Source of the DNA: Persicaria tinctoria
Lineage: Eukaryota > Streptophyta > Magnoliopsida > Caryophyllales > Polygonaceae
Reading direction: 5' to 3'
DNA length: 64,000 nucleotides
NCBI GenBank assembly: GCA_037127255.1
Contig: JBANSL010000019.1
Location: forward strand, 18,685,001-18,749,000
Part shown: positions 22,378 to 34,500 of the stretch, one piece after another
How the letters are laid out: each line of letters opens with the position of its first letter
How positions within the stretch are numbered: the first letter of the stretch is position 1
The notes under the pieces: model-generated
The model's database searches: none
What the model saw: the letters and a program-made list of their open reading frames with translations, nothing else
What the model was told of the DNA's origin: nothing
Translations under genes and position numbers: made by a program

Positions 22378-24371
22378 GGGGCGTTTTGCAAAATGGCCAC
22401 GAAATTGGACCTAATTTGCGAAATAGCCGCGTTTTGGGACAAATTAGGGAAATAGACGCAAAATCGGGGCCGGATCAATTAGACACCTTCGGAGGCGGTT
22501 GCGGAGGTGTTGAGCTCGTCGGATCCGAGATCTGGACTCAAATCGCCGGCGTCGAGGAGGAGAGGTCGAGCTCGGAGATTGATTACTCTGGCTCGCCGGA
22601 TCCATGGCGATCGAGGAAGGTCGAGCGAGGCGCGGATCTCAGATCTAAGCCGAGGTCGAGCGAGGCGGAGCGAGCAAGCGAGGGAGGGATGCGGTGGTGA
22701 GCAAGCGACGGAGCGAGGGAGGCCGGAGCGACGGAGCGAGGAAGGGCCGGCGTGCGCGCATCTTTTCTTCGCAGAATCGGAAGGAAGAAGAAGATGTTTT
22801 GATGAAATTACAAAAATTACCCTACAAATACGAGAAATTAAAAAAAACTAGCTATATTTTATGATGTGATCCATAATTTATATTTTTGTTTTTATTTTTT
22901 CACAACAAAATGTTATATTTGCACAATATACAATTATATTTACACAATTTACGGTTATATTTGCACAACAAAATGTAAAATAAAATTAAAAAAAAAACTA
23001 AACTCGGATCATATTTGCATAAAATAAGATCATGTTGAGAATAATTTCACAAGTCTCGATTGTCGTGCAACTCTTAAAAACGAGTCGTGCAACTCTTAAA
23101 ACAGAGTCGTGCAACTCTTACAACAGAGTCGTGCAACTCTTAAAACAGAGTCGTGCAACTCTTACAACAGAGTCGTGCAACTCTTACATCGTATGTTGTG
23201 CAAAATATAATGTTTTAGTGCTGACATCGTTTTTATGTGAAATTTATATGTGCTGACATCGTGCAACTCTTACAACATAGTCGTGCAACGCTTACAACAG
23301 AGTCGTGCAACTCTTTAAACACAGGCGTGCAACTCTTACAACACAGTTGTGCAACTCTCATTTCACCAATCTACCGTGTTGTGCACTTATTGTCTATTGA
23401 TGAGCAACTCTTAAAACAGAGTCGTGCATCTCTTAAAACAGAGTCGTGCAACTCTTACAACAGAGTCGTGCAAATATAAGAGTACATTGTGCAAATATAA
23501 CCGTAAATTGTGCAAATATGACCCAAATCTAGTTTTTTTTTTTTAAAAAACATTTTGTCATGCAAATATAAGAGTACGTTATGCAAATTTAACCATAAGT
23601 TGTGCAAATATATAACATTTTGTTGTGCAAAAATAAAAAATATAGTAGATTATGGATCAAATAATTAAATATAGATACTTTTTTTAATTTCTCATATTCA
23701 TAGGGTGATTTTTGTAATTTGACATAAAATTCCTTCTCCTTCCTACGATTATACGATTCTCAGCAAGAGGAACATGTCGATCGGCGCCGGCTCGCAATTG
23801 GAGTTCCTCGTTCAAGATCGGCGCCGGATCGGAGTCGAAGAGGAACAAAATGATCGGAATCGAAGAGGAACAGAATGGATCGAAGTAGAAACGGTCGAAG
23901 AGATCGGAATCAGATCCGGCACCTCCCTCCCTTCCCGATTCCAGATCGGATCCGGTGTCGCTCCCCGATTCCAGATCGGATCCGGCGCTCGGTCGCCGCC
24001 GCCGCCGCCTCCGGCTCTGCTCCGCCTCGCCGCTGCTCGCTCCGCCTCGCTCAATGGCCGAATTTGAGCAACAGCTCCCTCGGACGATCCATTTCAGTTC
24101 TTCAGATCCGACGCCGAAGAAGCTTCGCCTCCAGATCCGGCGACGAGCGAGAGGGCGAGGACGAGAGAGCGAGAGGGCGAGCGAGCTCGAGGAAGCGGCC
24201 GGAGAGATCGAGGTAGCCGGAGAGATCGAGAGAGCGAGAGATCTGAGCGAGCGAGAGAAAGGAGAGAAATAATTAATTAGGGTTATATAGTGGCTATTTT
24301 GCTAAATTGTCCAAATACGCGACCATTTTGCAAAAACGTCCTAATAAAGTGCCTATTTTGCAAATTTTTTC
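22378..24371. mobile_element. Fold-back Mutator-like element, about 2.0 kb, with 9-bp target duplication
   Basis: The left end GGGGCGTTTTGCAAAATGG and the reverse complement of the right end (GAAAAAATTTGCAAAATAGG) are inverted and flanked by a perfect 9-bp TATAATATA (22,369-22,377 and 24,372-24,380). Similarity continues inward for several hundred bases: both arms carry GC-rich GGATCC/CGGAG gene-like sequence, then TTGCACAA phrases. The element is therefore close to a long palindrome around a central minisatellite. The 9-bp duplication and long inverted ends mark a MULE. The GC-rich Arg/Ser/Glu ORFs in the arms are mirror copies of each other and carry no domain. Confidence 0.75.
23040..23480. 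repeat. 22-bp minisatellite with core GTCGTGCAACTCTTA
   Basis: The centre of the fold-back MULE holds more than a dozen copies of GTCGTGCAACTCTTA followed by (A/C)AACAGA, in two clusters (about 23,065-23,190 and 23,260-23,470). The clusters are separated by a short unique part. Copies differ mainly by A or C at one position. The array lies at the hairpin apex of the element. Confidence 0.85.
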
Positions 24372-24559
24372 TATAATATATTTACCAGCATTTTACTGTT
24401 TTTCTCTTTAAATTATCTTTTCACATATTTATATTCTTTACTTTACATTCTATATGTCTACACAATTGTGACATTTTCATGTTCATTTGTTTAGTGCTGG
24501 TGTAATTACATATAACATATTGTAAGACTACATATCTAACTAGACTTCATTAACCAGAT

Positions 24560-26735
24560 TTGCAGCTAAGTGATAGTCAAATCAAGGATTATGCACTGGC
24601 GGAGATTGAAAAGTTGTTGCAGTGCAAGGGAATAACAAACTAATCCAGGAGGAACTTCGTTATGACAAATCGTTGCAACATGATGAGCATATTAGGCTCA
24701 TCTCAAGTTTCACGGAAGAACAAAGATATGTTTATAACAAAATTATGCATGTAGTTGATAGCGGTGCAGGAGGTGTATTATTTGTTTATGGATATGGGGG
24801 CACTGGAAAAACGTTCATATGGAGATCGCTATGTGCTGCACTACGTTCTAAAGGTGAAATTGTTCTTGCAGTTGCTTCGAGTGGGATCGCTTCACTTTTA
24901 CTACCCGGTGGCAGGACATCGCATTCTCGATTTGCAATACCAATAATTACCGATGAGACTTCAACATGTGCAATAAAACAAGGTGACTGTTAAGATAATT
25001 ATATATTGCTATTTTTCTTACTTAGATACCGTAATTCAATAACCAATGCATGTATAAATTTACTTATATTATTTTGTTTGGGTGCACTTACTTATATTAT
25101 TAATTAAGTGTTTCCGCTACCAGATTATCATTGAATTTATTTTTTTCATCAAACATGTATCGTTACACAACTTTCTATATCCATGTGTTTATGTTTCATT
25201 CTTGTGCTCATTTCTATATTACTAACATTTTTTCTACCCATTGTATCTTTTTGATATTATCCTATCATTTTAATAATAGGACATACTAACAAATGTCTTT
25301 CTCTCTTTACAGGTAGTCAATTGGCTGAACTTATTGCACAAACGAAGCTTATAATTTGGGATGAATAACCAATGGTTAGTAAATATTGATTTGAAGCATT
25401 TGATAACACCTTCCGAGATATTCACAAATTCCATAACGGTCAAAGTCTGGGCCAACCATTTGGAGGAAAGGTAGTTGTATTTGGTGGTGATTTCCGCCAA
25501 ATTTTGCCAGTCATTACTGGAGGGAGCAGAGAAGATATTGTCTCTTCGTCCATATATTCTTCTTATTTGTGGAATTCTTGCAAAGTCTTGAAATTGACCA
25601 GAAACATGAGACTTCATCATGGTAGTTCATCTATTGCTCAGGAGCAACTTAGGACCTTTGCAGAATGGATATTGAGCGTTGGAGATGGTACCGCAGGTAT
25701 TCCTAATGACAGACAAATATCAATTGAAATTCCATCTGATCTGCTTATATCAAATGTCACTGATCCTATTATATCGATTGTGGAATATCTACTTACCCTT
25801 CACTCATACTGAATTTGTCAAGTGATGAATACTTCCAAGAACGTAGTATTCTTGCCCCCACTCATGATATTGTTGACCAGGTGAATGACTATTTGTTACT
25901 CCCTCCGTTCGGCAAAACTTGTCGTTTTAGAGTTTTGTTTTTGTTCGGAAAAACTTGTCATTTTAGGTATTTTTGCTTCTACTTTACTAAAATGCCCTTG
26001 ATTTGATTGATGTGTTGTGAGTTGTAGTTTTTGATAAAGTAAAAAGTAGATTAATAAATGAGGGTAAATTAGTAAAAAAAGAGTGTAATTATTAGCTTTA
26101 TTAAAAGTTGTGTGGAGAGTTAAAATGACAAGTTTTGCCGAACGGAGGGAGTATCTATCATGCCGGGTGATCAAAAGGAGTAGCTCAGATTCTATTTGCA
26201 AATCTGATGCAAGTCTACGTGACGATGATTACCCCCCGATTACTTGAATAGTATCAAATGTTCTGGTCTCCCAAATCACAGTTTGAAGCTTAAGGTCGGT
26301 GTTCCCATCATGTTGCTTAGAAATATTGATTAGTCGGCTGGTTTGTGTAATGGTAATAGGCTTATAACCACCCGGATCGGAAAGCACATTATTCAGGCAA
26401 AGATCATTTCAGGTAGCAATATTGGTCGATTGATTTTTATTCCTCGCATGGTACTTACTCCTTGAAACACTCATTTGCCTTTCAAGCTTAGAAGAAGGCA
26501 ATTTCCGGTTCTTGTGTGTTTTGCCATGACAATCAACAAGAGCCAAGGGCAATCACTTTCGTATGTCAGATTATATCTTCCACGCCCTGTTTTTACACAT
26601 GGTCAACTCTATGTTGCAATATCTAGAGTGACATCAAGAAAGGGTTTGAAGATTTTAATTTGTGACAAAGATGGGCAATCCATGAACACAACAACTAATG
26701 TTGTCTACAAAGAAGTTTTTCATAATTTACACTAA
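24560..26735 (+). pseudogene. Helitron Pif1-like helicase, C-terminal half, decayed
   Basis: The frame opens with LSDSQIKDYALAEIEKLL. Next comes the helicase core: TEEQRYVYNKIM, Walker A GYGGTGKTF at about 24,791-24,817, ASSGIASLLLPGGRT, and after an intron LIIWDE (Walker B) directly followed by an in-frame TAA near 25,366. Further motifs are GGKVVVFGGDFRQILPVI, LTRNMRL, ILAPTHDIVDQVNDYL, NHSLKLKVGVPIMLLRN, TINKSQGQSL and YVAISRVTSRKGL. This is the plant Helitron RepHel helicase; the Rep part is missing. Stops, frameshifts and a MITE at 25,899 show it is dead. Confidence 0.85.
25899..26151. mobile_element. Stowaway-like MITE inside the helicase relic
   Basis: The ends CTCCCTCCGTTCGGCAAAAC and its near-perfect inverted copy (GTTTTGCCGAACGGAGGGAG) are flanked by TA on both sides (25,897-25,898 and 26,152-26,153). 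CTCCCTCCGT termini with a TA target are diagnostic of Tc1/mariner Stowaway MITEs. It interrupts the helicase between NDYLL and the following helicase residues. Confidence 0.85.
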
Positions 26736-27070
26736 GTCGGTAGTTCTTTTCTTCCTTTATCCTCATCTTTCTCTATTATTAATTGTTATTTGTTTGTTTT
26801 ATCTAATCTGTTAATTGTTGTTGTTTTTTAGTAGGGTTTTTCATTGTTGGATTTTTTTCATGAGTGGACTCATATCATTGCATTCAAGATTCATTCTACA
26901 AGTTTAATTATGTTACATTTTTTTTTATTCTGAGTTTTACATAACAGTGTAACTTTATGACTTTATTTATTTTTCCTTTTAGTCCATTGTAATATTAACG
27001 GTTGATTTTGTTTATATTTTATGGTTCTACATTTTATTTTACTGAATTGTTAATTCCAATCTTTTAACAT

Positions 27071-27100
27071 ATCCCGTGCATTGCACGGGTTATGAATTAG
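27071..27100 (+). mobile_element. Helitron 3' terminus
   Basis: A perfect 7-bp hairpin CCCGTGC-ATT-GCACGGG is followed by TTATGAATTAG and T. This is the Helitron 3' end of the element that carried the helicase relic, with CTAG changed to TTAG. The corresponding 5' end was not located. Confidence 0.65.
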
Positions 27101-27199
27101 TAATTAAACTAAATCTAAAACAATAAAGTTACATAAAATTAAAGATATTACTTAAAATGAAACTAACATTGCAAATTATAATCAACTACATAATATGGA

Positions 27200-28312
27200 A
27201 ATCTAAAAATCATTATCATCACTAAGGTGAGGAATGTAGCCATCAACATAAGCGTCATCATAATAGCTTGAAGAATTTGGGAAGTACCTTGAATTGTCTT
27301 CATTATTTTTAGACTTTCCCATGATGATATTTTGCTCATTCCTAAAGTATCATTGTTTACTTGGAGACCATTTTGAAAGATCCATTGTAAGGATCATATC
27401 ATTATGCTATCGAATTTCGAAATCCATTGCCCTTTGGTCCCCTACTCTTCTCTTTTGGGCCTCACTTGCCATAACTTTGTATTGCTTGATCAATTGAGCC
27501 ATGTTGTCGTCAAATGCCTTCCTCCTACCGTCATCGGAGTGCTTCCCCTTTTTCTTCTCCTTTTGTTTGTCATGACCCATTGGTCTTTTCAAGCTGCTAG
27601 GGCTTGGGGACATGGCCTTCGAGGGTGAACTACAACCTCCAACACACCATTAAGTGTTGGACTTTCAATTTGATTGGGAGATGTCCCTAAATTATTATGT
27701 ATGGGATTCTCGAATCGATTGGGTGTGGTAGAACTAGCATCGCCAATATTAATGGGATTTTCGAACAAGTTTAGCCATTTAGGGCATTTTCCCAAGAGAT
27801 TCCAACCATGATCAAATTCGAATGCATTGCCTTTATTATCGTTAAGAAATATAGTTTGTGCATGATGATCCTACAATACACGGAAAATAAGTCATCAATG
27901 AAATCAAAGTGAAGCATTCAACTAAGCAACACTTTGACGAAGCAAAAATAATTATGTATAACATCAACTACTTATAACAATAAATATTCAATAAAAAAAC
28001 AATTTTAATGAAACAATTACTTACATTATCAACTTGATTGCAACCACTTGCGGGAGATGCATTGGCTTTCCTTAGACTTTGTCAAAATAGAGAACATTCT
28101 TGGCTTATTAGCCTATAACGCCCATGGCATGAATCTTTGCTTCGATTAAAAGTAGGGATATACTCGATGCATTTCTTTTGGATCTTTGCCCAAAACGAAT
28201 CTAACGATTGCTTTGTGTCAATGGCTCCATCTTGTGAAATTGAAATCCATGCTTTACATAAGATTACATCTTCTTCAATACTTCACTTGAGACCTCTAGA
28301 AGACATGATTTA
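27200..28312 (-). pseudogene. SANT/NAM-associated-domain gene relic of Harbinger type
   Basis: On the minus strand from 28,305 the frame reads SSRGLK, a stop, then SIEEDVILCKAWISIS, DSFWAKIQKKCIEY and CHGRYRLISQECSLF, a SANT/Myb-like trihelix segment. After an AT-rich intron-like gap come FEFDHGWNLLGKCPKWL (27,820-27,770) and, at 27,613-27,407, RPMGHDKQKEKKKG followed by a Lys/Glu-rich helix. This order is that of the Myb-like companion ORF of PIF/Harbinger elements, often annotated as NAM-associated or glutathione S-transferase T3-like. Stops and missing segments make it a relic; no DDE transposase is nearby. Confidence 0.6.
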
Positions 28313-28319
28313 TATTTGA

Positions 28320-30238
28320 TATATATGAGATACAAGAAATTTGAAAGAGAGAACAAGATATAGCAAAAAGTGAAGAAAAATGGATAAAAGCATATCCGAC
28401 CGTTATTTTTTACAAAAAAAATTATAGTTGACTAAATTAATTTATTTTAACTGTTGGATTTTAATTTTAATCGTTGGATCAAAAATATTACGATTGGATT
28501 TGCTTAGTTTAATTCCAGTCGTTAGATTGATCCATTAAAATTAAATGTTTTTAATTTAAGTGCAAAATAAATGAAAAGTTGTTGCATGGGACCCACAACA
28601 ATGAAAAAGGCTCAGATTTTGACCGAAAAGCAAACCCTTTGTTTGTCTCACACACTTTCCCCTTGATTTGAAGATCACGCTCACTATTTTTCCAAAAAAG
28701 TAGGTGCGTACTATTCACTCTTTTGGTTCCTAGGTGAGGTTTTTTTGTCTTGAAAATGGGTAAAGATTTACACACCGGGGGGGGGGGGGGGGTTCGCTTA
28801 TATTTGCACACTTACTTCTCAAATATACACATTTGAGCACCCCATCAATCACCATTGGAGTAAAAAAAAGCACCAAAAAATGTACATTTGCACATATGCA
28901 CACTACCATTGGAGTTAGCCTAAGAGGGAAAGGAAGAGATGAAATTGTATTGAATTGTCACAAGCGTTTGTACATGTCATCCTTCTATTTCATCATTCCA
29001 GCCTCAACGTTTGTAACATGACATTATAGTTAATATTTACCTTCTACTAGTGAGATTTTGCCTACTTTCATCATTCATCCATTATAATTGTTAGGTCAAT
29101 TTTTACTACTTTATCTAAATTTATAGCAAGACAACGAGAAATATCAAGCAAATTAATGAAGAATTAGATATTTTAACTCTATTAAAAAAAAGTCATTCGA
29201 TTATATGTCATCTCGTTTAGAGCTTTTGATCACTTCTCGGTCTAATGGACGTAAAAAAATTAGTAAATGAAACCTTTCGTATCCCTTCTTCTCTAGTCGA
29301 GACTCTAGACTCCAGACATCTTCACTCACTTCTCTGATCGAGACTCTAGCCATCTTCACCCACATCAACATCAAGCTTGAAGCTTTCCTCATCATCTCAA
29401 CTTTGTCTATTGAAGATTTTGTTGTTATTGTGAATGACGTGATCACTCTCCACTGTCCACCCATTTCTCTTTAAACTTATGAGGATTGTGTTTGATCATG
29501 ACTCATGAGGTCCGTCGGGTAAAATAATTCACGGGGATGATATGTAAAATTGTCTAGGCGTCATGTAAAATACATATGAAGTTGGTGACAATTCAACACA
29601 ATATGAGCTCCTACTTTCCCTCTCTCCTCCTTTTCATCCGGTATAGGTGACATATAAGCATTTGCTATATTGTTGTAAGCATGTAAACTTATTGATATGA
29701 ATGATATATAAATGATGAAGTGAGCCACCAAACCCTAACTATAGTATCGATCCAATCAATTAATGAGTAGGGGAAGTGATGTAATTTAATATACTGAAAT
29801 AGATATATAGATCATGTCCAACAATTTTATATCATCTAAACATTGTGTTTATGTTGAAATTGATTTGTCATTTGTTGTTGTTCATTTAGTCTATGTATTT
29901 TGTTTTGTTTTGTAAAAGGAAATACAAACAGCGGTAGGGGAAGTGATGTAATTTGTTGTTGTGACTTCATCAATGATTGGACTTGTTCCGGAACAAGGGG
30001 CTTCATCAATGACTGGATTTCGATGCATGCCTATGTCGGGATGCCGACCTAGGCACGGGGGAAATCTGGGCGATCACCCAGAGCCCAGCCTGGTATTGCT
30101 TGGATATGTATGTACTATGTAATATTACTTGTTATAATGTTATCTTATTTTTAAATGTTTACAAAGGCCCATTTAGCCCAGCCCGTGAAAAGGCCCATCC
30201 CGGTATTGCTTGGATATGTATATATGTATGAGAGGTTG
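28320..30238. other. AT-rich spacer, no gene recognised
   Basis: It contains a G homopolymer of 16 at 28,777-28,792 and a duplicated phrase (GGTATTGCTTGGATATGTAT at about 30,091 and 30,202). A longer direct repeat (CTTGTTATAATGTTATCTTATTTTTAAATG) at about 30,128 recurs at about 30,553 beyond the MITE. No convincing ORF or RNA gene was seen. Confidence 0.4.
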
Positions 30239-30524
30239 GATCCCGTGTAAGCAACCCTTACGGTGTAATTTGTGAGCAGAGAAATTATCCGTAGTTACCA
30301 AGCGATTATTCGTGTATAGTAATGTAATTATTAGTATGTATGAACAAATATAATTATTTGTATGTAACAAAGGATTATTCGTATGTACATTCGAATAATC
30401 ACTTGGTACCTACGAATAATGTCATTGTTCACAAGTTACTTTTAATCTCACCCGTTTGATCTTCTTAATCCGAAGCTCAAGATTTGCTCACAAATTACAT
30501 AGTAAAGCTTGCTTACACAGGATC
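30239..30524. mobile_element. MITE with about 40-bp imperfect inverted ends
   Basis: The left end GATCCCGTGTAAGCAACCC...GTAATTTGTGAGCA and the reverse complement of the right end GATCCTGTGTAAGCAAGC...GTAATTTGTGAGCA are inverted copies. A second inverted pair, around GTACCTACGAATAAT, lies inside. No clear target duplication, so the superfamily is open. Confidence 0.6.
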
Positions 30525-31406
30525 TATTATCTATATATGATGTAGTACTGTACTTGTTATAAAGTTATCTTATTTTTTAAATGTTTACAAATGCCCAATT
30601 AATCATTCACTTATTTAAAAGGGCGACCAAATATAATATCTAATCTTAACAGGCCCAACAAGTGAATTAAAATGTAATTTGCAAATAAACCCTGTTTATT
30701 TTTTATTGAAGGAGTGTTTCTAGAGGTTGTTTTCCATAAAGATGGTTAAAAATTTATAAATGAGCCTGATATTTTTTTTTTAAAAAATTACGCATATAAT
30801 GCAATCTCGACCTAATTTATCCCCTAAATTTTGAAAACCCCAATAGTACTGTTACACATTTGTGTTACTGGCTAATAACTTTTTAAATTACTGGACGAGA
30901 TATGCTATTATTTTTAGGATATCAAAATGAATTTCTGTAAATAATATTGTATCTACTTACTTTGAATTGATGTAAGATATTTTAACGAAAAAACTTAGAT
31001 AAAATATTAAATAATTTATCTTCTATATAAAAGGCCAACGATAGGACCTCTAAAATATTAAATAATTGATGTAATATTTTCTTGTCTAGGACCTCTAAAA
31101 CGATAGGACCGACGGCTGTATAAAAGATGGTAAATATGTTTCCTTTTTGGCATGAACAAAATGTTAAAGGCACCTAGAAATATGCGTCGATGCATGTAAC
31201 AACGCTCGGTATGTGAATATGTGACCATAATACGGAGTATTATCTGAATTTACATTCACTTGCAAAATTATTGAAAATCTCACGATATTTTTCCCCCAAT
31301 GTCCCCTACTACCCCCACCACAAAAACAAACAAAAAAAGAAAAGTAAAAATGAAATTAAGTCACGTGCTCGCACACACACAGTCACCCTCTCTCTCAGAT
31401 CTGTGT

Positions 31407-31414
31407 GTATAAAT
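31407..31414 (+). promoter_or_regulatory. TATA box candidate for anthranilate synthase
   Basis: TATAAATA about 100 bp upstream of the start codon, in a pyrimidine-rich leader (CTCTCTCTC tracts on both sides). Position and sequence fit a plant core promoter. Confidence 0.6.
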
Positions 31415-31509
31415 AGCATCCCCCAGTTTTCGGGTCTCAGTAAATCCGTTTTATCCATCGGAGACTTGTCTCAGTCTCTCACTCACTCTCTCTCCCTGTC
31501 TATTGGCAA

Positions 31510-34500
31510 ATGGCAATGGAAGCTCTATCGCTATCAGTTACCTCCTTCCGCCTTCTCTCTCCTTCCCGCCGGCCTCCACTTCCGTCCTTGCACTCCCACC
31601 ATCGCCGCCGATTTCTCTCCTCCACCGCTACTTCCGCCGCGGCTCCTCACTTTCTGTCTCCTCGCACCGCCGCTTCCCCTGCTTTTCGCTCTATCAAGTG
31701 CTCCGCGCTTTCCTCCCCTTACCTAGGTGCTCGTTTTCTCCATCTTCAGCGTCTTCTCTCCTATTTTCGGCCTGATTTCTTTCTCTTTTTGGCTCGATTT
31801 CTTTATCAGGTTTTGATTCGTTCCGATTTCCATGTTTGGGGGAATTTGGTTTTCAGTGTGCGTTTTTGTGTTTTTGTGGCTATTTGTGTGTGCAGTCGAC
31901 CAGTCGCCCGAATTCTTCGAAGCTGCGAAGAGCGGGAATTTGATCCCCCTCTACCGCTGCATCTTCTCCGATCACCTTAATCCCGTGCTCGCCTACCGCT
32001 GCCTTGTCCACCAGGACGAGAATGACGCCCCGAGCTTCCTCTTCGAGTCCGTTGAGCCTGGCTCCAATGGTTCCAGCGTTGTACGGACATCTAATCCCCC
32101 TATATATTTTTATCCAATTTCATTCGGAACTCAAATTTGAACGTTTCAATGTTCTAATCCGTGTGTGTATGTGATCAGGGAAGGTATAGTGTGGTCGGAT
32201 CGCGCCCGACTATGGAGATTGTGGCAAAGGAAAACTCAGTGACTGTGATGGATCACGGAGAGGGGACGAGGACGGAGGAAACTGCGGACGATCCCATGGT
32301 GGTTCCCAGGAGGATCATGGAGAAGTGGAAACCCCAAAGGACTGAGGAGCTACCAGATTGCTTCTGTGGTGAGCTATTTCGGTGATTCCTATTAATTTTT
32401 GTTGTTTATTTATTTATTTTAAAAATTAAATAGGATCAATTTGTTGGATTAAACCTTTTTATACTCAAGTCCACATGTGTAGGCGATCTATTGATTGTGA
32501 ATTCACCTTACGAAACCTATTGTAATATCGCTTAAAGCAGGACCTCCTAGCAAATCGAGAGGGTATTTTCGAGGGATAACAACGGTATTTCCAACAATTG
32601 ATATGGGTCTATATTCATCTCAATTCTCAAAGGCACACAGTATAAAAACAGTCAAAGAGCCACATTCAAGGTTTTACCACTTTTTTGAAAGCATGATTTC
32701 GTTGCGACCTGATTCTAGCTGCATCACCGATCAGATCTCGTCCTAAACGAAACTAATTTCACCTGGAATAACAAAAATGAAGTTTATCTGAAGTTAGATT
32801 GAAAAAGATCAATAGGGTTTTTCATCTTTGTCTTTGTATCTCAATTTTCCATACATAGCTTTCCCTATTTTGATTAGGAGTCATATGGGTGTGCCAACTG
32901 CAAGTTGGATGATTGATTAATTCAATTGACTTGATGTTTTTGTCAGGTGGATGGGTTGGGTATTTTTCGTATGATACGGTTCGCTATGTGGAGAAGAAAA
33001 AGCTTCCCTTCTCAAATGCCCCTGTGGATGATAGAAATCTTCCTGACCTTCACCTAGGCTTGTATGATGATATAATTGTTTTCGATCAAGTGGAAAAGGT
33101 ATTCAGGAAAGTTATGCTGTTGAAATTGTGTAATTTATTTTTGATCATTTGTTGTTTGTCATTTCATCTTTAAATTATGGTAGCAAGTGGCAATTCCATG
33201 AGCTATTTAATCATTTATACTTCCATTCAAATCGATATGAGGTGAGAGTTTGAAGAAAATATGAAGTATATCAGCTCATCTTATTTCAGATTTTGATCAG
33301 CTGGATACTTGTAAACTTGCAAGTGTTAGATGTGTCAGTGTAAAAGTGGCACCATTAGTGTTTAAGGGGGTGGCAATATCTACCCTCCCTTATTTTAGAA
33401 GGAGATTGTTTTAATTTCTTCAAGTAATTTTAGACATGAGATTGAATAGCCCCTGGGCGTGGTTTTTTGTTTTTCCTTGATTCCATCTTTTTCCTTGAGT
33501 TTATTGACACCATATTTTTGTGCCTCAGAAAGTGTTTGTGATTCATTGGGTTCAAATCGATCATTTTTCATCTGTTGAGGAGGCGTTCGAGAATGGGATG
33601 AAACGGTTGGACTGTTTGTTATCTAGAGTTCATAATATAGACACGTAAGTAATTGTTTACTAACAAGTTTTCATCTTACAATTTGGATGTTGTCCAAACC
33701 TTGTGAACAATTTGGTCATGAACTTCTGGATCTTTTTCCCCTTTAATGTTGTAGGCCGCGGCTCGCTGCTGGTTCAATCAAATTACAGACGCACGATTTT
33801 GGTCCATCCCTGGAGAATTCAAATATGGCTAAGGAAGCATATGAGAAGGCTGTGTTACAAGCAAAAGAGCATATTTTGGCTGGCGACATTTTCCAAATTG
33901 TATTAAGCCAGCGTTTTGAAAGACGAACATTTGCAGACCCATTTGAAATCTACAGGGCTTTGAGAATTGTTAATCCAAGCCCCTACATGACTTATCTGCA
34001 GGCACACTTCTTCAATTCTGAACACCTTACACTACTCCATGCTTAATTGCTTAATCACTCACTGACTCTTACATCTCAGGCTAGGGGATGTATTCTGGTT
34101 GCTTCAAGTCCTGAAATTCTTACACGTGTTAAGAAGGTAAATAACACAGAATGAAGGTTTCTGTTTTTCTTTTGTTTCTGTACGTTAGCGTTGTATCCAT
34201 ATGACGCTTGCTGATCTTCAAGTTAGTTCAAAGTGATGATTAAAATATCAATATTTGATTGCATCATTCATATTTCCAAATTTATCCAATTTGAAAAGAT
34301 TATTTTCAATTTTCAATTGTTGCAGGGTAAAGTCACTAACCGACCCCTAGCTGGGACCACTCGAAGAGGACAGACTCATGAGGAAGATCTTAGGTTGGAA
34401 GAGCAGCTTATGAATGACGAAAAGCAGCGAGCTGAGCATATTATGCTAGTTGACTTAGGGAGGAATGATGTTGGAAAGGTTTGTTTCACTCTGATATTCA

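Noticed and set aside
22386..24272. GC-rich Arg/Ser/Glu ORFs in the fold-back MULE as captured host genes
   Set aside because: Left and right arms are inverted copies of each other and no domain or exon structure is visible; they read as repeat sequence.
31271..31726. Alternative upstream start for anthranilate synthase in the frame from 31,271
   Set aside because: That frame is different from the transit-peptide frame and does not join exon 2 correctly.
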